From: Scatacola_A faecigallinarum
GTDB taxonomy: Bacteria > Pseudomonadota > Alphaproteobacteria > RF32 > CAG-239
Assembly: GCA_018713605.1 (NCBI GenBank)
Contig: DVOM01000017.1
Location: forward strand, 1-64,000
Direction: 5' to 3'
Length of the DNA: 64,000 nt
Shown here: in pieces, positions 60,696 to 64,000 of the stretch
Position numbering within the stretch: the stretch's first letter is position 1
Layout: every line of letters starts with the position of its first letter
Position numbers and translations under genes: made by a program
Notes under the pieces: generated by a model
What the model saw: only the letters and a program-made list of their open reading frames with translations
Told to the model about the DNA's origin: nothing
Databases searched by the model: none

Positions 60696-62963
60696 ATGCA
60701 GTCACCGGCCATAAATCAGGCGATGGACATTTTGAAACTTCTGCGTCAGGTCACCGAAGGACAGGATGAAGCGCCGGTCAAGCTCGCGAAAATCATCAAA
60801 ATCATTGCCGAAAAAATGAATGCCGACGCCGCGGCCTGTTATGTCGCGGTCGATGACAGCTATTTGGAATTGTTCGCGTCTTACGGGTTCAATGCCGATG
60901 TGGCGCATAAGGTAACCATCCGTTATGGCGAGGGTTTGGTTGGCGAAATTGCCCGCACCAGCCGTTCGCTGGCCGTTGCCGATGCCTGGGGACATCCGAA
61001 GTTTTCCTACAAGCCCGAACTTGGCGAAGAAAATTACAAGTCTTTTCTGGGCGTGCCGTTGGTGCGCTGGAGTCGTTCAATCGGCGTTCTTTCTTTGCAA
61101 AACCGCGAAATCCACGAATATTCGCGGCTTGAAATCGAAATCCTCGAAACCGTGGCCATGGTTCTTTCCGAAATGATTGTTTCCGAGGAAATGACCGAAT
61201 ACAAAAAAAGCCTGATTAAGGCGCGCGGACTTGCCTCCCGCGAGCGCGTCAAAGGTCTGAGCCTGAGCAAGGGCTACGGCATCGGCAAGGCGGTGGTGCA
61301 CCGCCGCCGGCAGACGGTCAGCAAGATTTTTGCCGAAGACCGGGAAAAGGAACTCCGCCGTCTGGAAACCGCCTATAAGCAAATGAATGACGATTTGGAC
61401 AGGAAATTTGCCTCCACTCAGCTCGGTATCGGCGAGCATGTCGACATTCTTGACGCGTATCGCATGTTTGCCAAAGACAAGGGATGGTATAAGAAAATTG
61501 AGGACAACGTCAAAAGCGGCCTGACGGCGGAAGCGGCGGTCGAACGTTCTTATGAGGATATGTGGAACCGTCTCTCGGGTACCAATGACCAGTATCTCAA
61601 AGAGCGTCTGCACGATCTGCGCGATGTGGCGGATCGCATGCAGTCTTACCTAAGCGGAGATTTTAAGGATATCGGCGAAATCCGTAACTGGAGTGATATT
61701 GTTGTCGTGGCTCAGACCATGGGCCCCGCTGACCTTATGGACTACGACTATCACAAAATCCGCGGTCTGATTATCGAAGACGGCACGCCGACCATGCACG
61801 TCGCCATCGTTGCCAAGGCGCTCAACATTCCGGTCATCGCCAAGATCAAAGGATTGTTTGAAGAGGTCAAAACCGGCGAACTTATTGCCGTAGACGGCAA
61901 TGACAGTTATGTCTACATCAATCCGCAGCCGGCCGTTCAGGAAAAATTCAAAGCTAAAATCGCCGAAAAGGAAAAACTGCTGGCCCGGCTTGCCGAACTC
62001 CGCAAACTGCCGTCCAAAACGCAGGACGGCGTCCGTATCGGCCACTACATCAACGTCGGTCTTTCCTTTGATCTCGACTATATCGAAAGCACCAACTGTG
62101 ACGGCATTGGGCTGTATCGAACCGAAATCCCGTTTATGGCTTCCGATGTTATGCCGAATGTCGAACGGCAGTTGGGGTATTATAAGGAACTTATGGACCG
62201 GGCCGGAAACCGGAAGGTTATTTTCCGCAGTCTGGACGTTGGTTCGGACAAGCTCCTGCCTTATTGGAGCAATATGGGGGAGGAAAATCCGGCTATCGGC
62301 TGGCGCTCGATTCGCATTTCGCTGGATCGCCGCGCCATTCTGCGCAAGCAGGTAAGAGCGTTTTTGCGCGCTGCCGCCGGCAAGGAACTGAACGTAATGT
62401 TTCCGATGATTTCCGATTTGTCGGAATTTGAAGAGGCTAAGGAAACCCTGATGATTGAGCTGGAAAAGGAACGGCGCAAAGAGCTTCCGGTGCCGTCAAA
62501 GGTCAATGTCGGGTTGATGATTGAGGTTCCCGCCATTGTTTTTCAGCTGGAAGACGTTTTGAAACAGGCCGACTTTATTTCCATCGGCACCAACGATCTG
62601 GCACAGTTCACTTTTGCCTGTGACCGGGGCAATCCGCGCCTGACCGAGCGTTACGACGTTTTGTCCTCGCCGTTTTTGAAAATGATGGGCGATATCGTTG
62701 CCAAGGCTGATGCCGCCGGAGTTTACTGTTCCGTTTGCGGCGAAATGGCCAGTAATCCGGTTGAAGCCATGGCGCTTATCGGCCTTGGTTACCGCAACCT
62801 GTCTTCGTCAGGCGCTTCTTACGGCCGCGTCAAGTCGATGATACGTTCGGTCAATGTCGAAGAAGTGACCGATTATGTAAAAACCCTCTTAAAATCGCAA
62901 AAAAGGACTTTACGTCCGCAATTATTGGCTTATGCTTATGACCATGGTATTGAAATCTACTGA
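60696..62963 (+). CDS. ptsP: PEP-protein phosphotransferase PtsP (EI-Ntr)
   Basis: 755 residues. N-terminal GAF domain (about 1-165), PEP-utiliser N domain, the phospho-histidine His368 in GTPTMHVAIVAKAL, and the TIM-barrel with VGLMIEVPA, GTNDLAQF and CGEMASNP (catalytic Cys). It transfers phosphate from PEP to NPr in the nitrogen PTS, a regulatory chain in the cytoplasm. No Hpr or EIIA gene is in the window. The GAF domain may sense glutamine or 2-oxoglutarate. Confidence 0.96.
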   Translation: MQSPAINQAMDILKLLRQVTEGQDEAPVKLAKIIKIIAEKMNADAAACYVAVDDSYLELFASYGFNADVAHKVTIRYGEGLVGEIARTSRSLAVADAWGHPKFSYKPELGEENYKSFLGVPLVRWSRSIGVLSLQNREIHEYSRLEIEILETVAMVLSEMIVSEEMTEYKKSLIKARGLASRERVKGLSLSKGYGIGKAVVHRRRQTVSKIFAEDREKELRRLETAYKQMNDDLDRKFASTQLGIGEHVDILDAYRMFAKDKGWYKKIEDNVKSGLTAEAAVERSYEDMWNRLSGTNDQYLKERLHDLRDVADRMQSYLSGDFKDIGEIRNWSDIVVVAQTMGPADLMDYDYHKIRGLIIEDGTPTMHVAIVAKALNIPVIAKIKGLFEEVKTGELIAVDGNDSYVYINPQPAVQEKFKAKIAEKEKLLARLAELRKLPSKTQDGVRIGHYINVGLSFDLDYIESTNCDGIGLYRTEIPFMASDVMPNVERQLGYYKELMDRAGNRKVIFRSLDVGSDKLLPYWSNMGEENPAIGWRSIRISLDRRAILRKQVRAFLRAAAGKELNVMFPMISDLSEFEEAKETLMIELEKERRKELPVPSKVNVGLMIEVPAIVFQLEDVLKQADFISIGTNDLAQFTFACDRGNPRLTERYDVLSSPFLKMMGDIVAKADAAGVYCSVCGEMASNPVEAMALIGLGYRNLSSSGASYGRVKSMIRSVNVEEVTDYVKTLLKSQKRTLRPQLLAYAYDHGIEIY

Positions 62964-63014
62964 AATATATGATTGAATAGGCAGAAATTAATTTTTTAGA
63001 CAAAGGGCTGAAAC

Positions 63015-64000
63015 GTGAAAAAAGAGAATAGGAATAAGGCGGCAGAGGAAGTCAAAAACGTCGCACCGGTTGCCGAAACCGAAAAGGAAGAGAAGGAAAT
63101 TCAGGTTAATCAGGATAAGGTCGGTTCTCTGATGCATGAGGCCCGTCTTAAAAAAGGGCTTAAGATTGCGGACGCTTCCAGGGATTTGTGTATTCGCGCT
63201 TCTTATCTGGAGGCTATCGAAGCCGGAAATTATGAAGAAATTCCCGAACCGCCCTACGGTATTGGTTTCATTCGTTCCTATGCCGATTATCTGGGGCTTA
63301 ATTCCGCCCGTATGGTGCAGCTTTTTAAGGAAGAAACCGATGCCGCTTCCAAAAACAGCGACTATTATGTCATGGAGCCGCAGACGGAGGTGACGGCGCC
63401 GAACAAAAAATATCTGCTGATAAGTCTGGCGGCTGTTTTTGCGGTTTACTTGGGCTGGTTTATGTTTAACGAAAGTCAGAATAAGGCCGCCGAAGACGTT
63501 TCCGAAACGTCCGGGTACATGGCCGAAACCTCGGAAACGGTTGTTGATTTTCCGTTGCAGGTTGAGGATTTTGCTTCGGTTGAAGAAAACGTTGCCGATT
63601 CTCCGGCGGTCGACGAACAGCTTCCCGTTGTCGATGTGGCGCCGGTTGCCGACGGCACCGGCGATAACATTACCGTCAGTGAAGCCAGCTTTGTTGAAAC
63701 GCAGCCCGTTGCTGAAGTTGTACCGGCCGCTTCTTCCGAAACGCCGGCCGCCGCAGAAACAACTGCCGTTCAGCCCGCGCCGGAGATCAGAGAACCGGTT
63801 GCCGAAGTCATGAGCAAAAAGCCCGGTTCCCGCGTAACCGTCAAAATCAAGGGCGGCGACAACTGGGTAGAAGTCCGCGACGGCAGCAAACTGTATATCA
63901 GCAAGGTTCTGCATGACGGCGATGTTTATGAAGTTCCCGCCGGCGAAGGCATGATTTTGTCCGTCGGCCGCGCCGAGGGTGCCGATGTTTTTATTGACGG
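63015..64000 (+). CDS. RodZ-like helix-turn-helix membrane protein (partial, runs off the window)
   Basis: At least 328 residues from a GTG at 63015 (AAGGG upstream). A Lys/Glu-rich start is followed by a RodZ-type HTH: VGSLMHEARLKKGLKIADAS and the late PYGIGFIRSYADYLGL. A membrane helix (about 135-155: YLLISLAAVFAVYLGWF) separates it from a Pro/Ala/Glu/Thr-rich periplasmic linker, and the DUF4115 domain has begun (VTVKIKGGDNWVEVRDG). RodZ links MreB to the cell-wall machinery and keeps rod shape. No stop codon before 64000. Codon reading shows no frame break. Confidence 0.9.
   Translation, partial: MKKENRNKAAEEVKNVAPVAETEKEEKEIQVNQDKVGSLMHEARLKKGLKIADASRDLCIRASYLEAIEAGNYEEIPEPPYGIGFIRSYADYLGLNSARMVQLFKEETDAASKNSDYYVMEPQTEVTAPNKKYLLISLAAVFAVYLGWFMFNESQNKAAEDVSETSGYMAETSETVVDFPLQVEDFASVEENVADSPAVDEQLPVVDVAPVADGTGDNITVSEASFVETQPVAEVVPAASSETPAAAETTAVQPAPEIREPVAEVMSKKPGSRVTVKIKGGDNWVEVRDGSKLYISKVLHDGDVYEVPAGEGMILSVGRAEGADVFID

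Overview
The window looks like chromosomal DNA of an alphaproteobacterium, probably from an uncultured, host-associated (gut-type) lineage. The evidence is the nlpD-yajC-secD-secF order, a complete sufB-C-D-S-T operon, PtsP, a RodZ-like protein, acidic moderate-GC core genes, REP-like palindromes of the 'TGTCAT..CCGG..' type and the Cys-rich secreted protein. The lineage is inferred from gene content; no 16S rRNA is present.

Layout. 1-550: 3' end of a 23S rRNA gene, 5S rRNA and terminator. 930-3300: two cold-shock genes, an MntP-type Mn exporter and two paralogous membrane proteins. 3300-7540 (minus strand): acyl-ACP thioesterase, RNase J-like protein, lytic transglycosylase, N-formylglutamate amidohydrolase. 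7660-8065: tRNA-Val with a tandemly duplicated downstream segment. 8149-10522: PHP phosphoesterase, AlkD and MurI, translationally coupled. 10519-13657: small minus-strand genes including a YbaK-type deacylase, GpsA and a MIF-like tautomerase. 13826-15553: a secreted protein with 62 cysteines, next to a dense REP array. 16255-20252: secF-secD-yajC and an NlpD-like amidase activator. 20325-21847: a frameshifted small membrane protein and a PAS/degenerate-GGDEF protein. 21976-27633: suf operon with a MazG-like gene and a SufD carrying a Cys/His-rich insertion. 27815-32340 (minus): GNAT, VanX-like dipeptidase, SufE, SucC, SucD, ComF. The SucD lacks both the phospho-histidine and its partner glutamate. 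32716-34144: murA and a small coupled gene.

34150-46530 is an AT-rich accessory region ending at tRNA-Thr(GGT). It holds a DUF1653 protein, a convergent cassette (sce7726-like nuclease, beta-family protein, ImmA/IrrE peptidase, membrane/coiled-coil protein), a KilA-N gene behind a 32-bp perfect palindrome, a serine resolvase/invertase divergent from an autotransporter adhesin, small mobile-element genes (a lone recombinase core-binding domain, a phage-type family, DUF3768), and a large serine recombinase. The recombinase reading frame is broken at its 3' end, and that end runs into a 21-bp copy of the tRNA-Thr 3' end.

From 46766 the core resumes: META-domain lipoprotein, TrpS, SerS, HD and HAD phosphohydrolases, a membrane-anchored MEMO-AMMECR1 fusion, an M49-like metallopeptidase and L-serine dehydratase in one run; a one-domain DEAD-box protein, an isochorismatase-like hydrolase, an atypical kinase-like protein, a mannose-isomerase-type cupin, PtsP, and a partial RodZ-like gene at the right edge.

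The most promising unexplained items are the four-gene cassette at 35031-37828, the catalytically altered SucD, the SufD insertion and the recombinase/tRNA-Thr junction.
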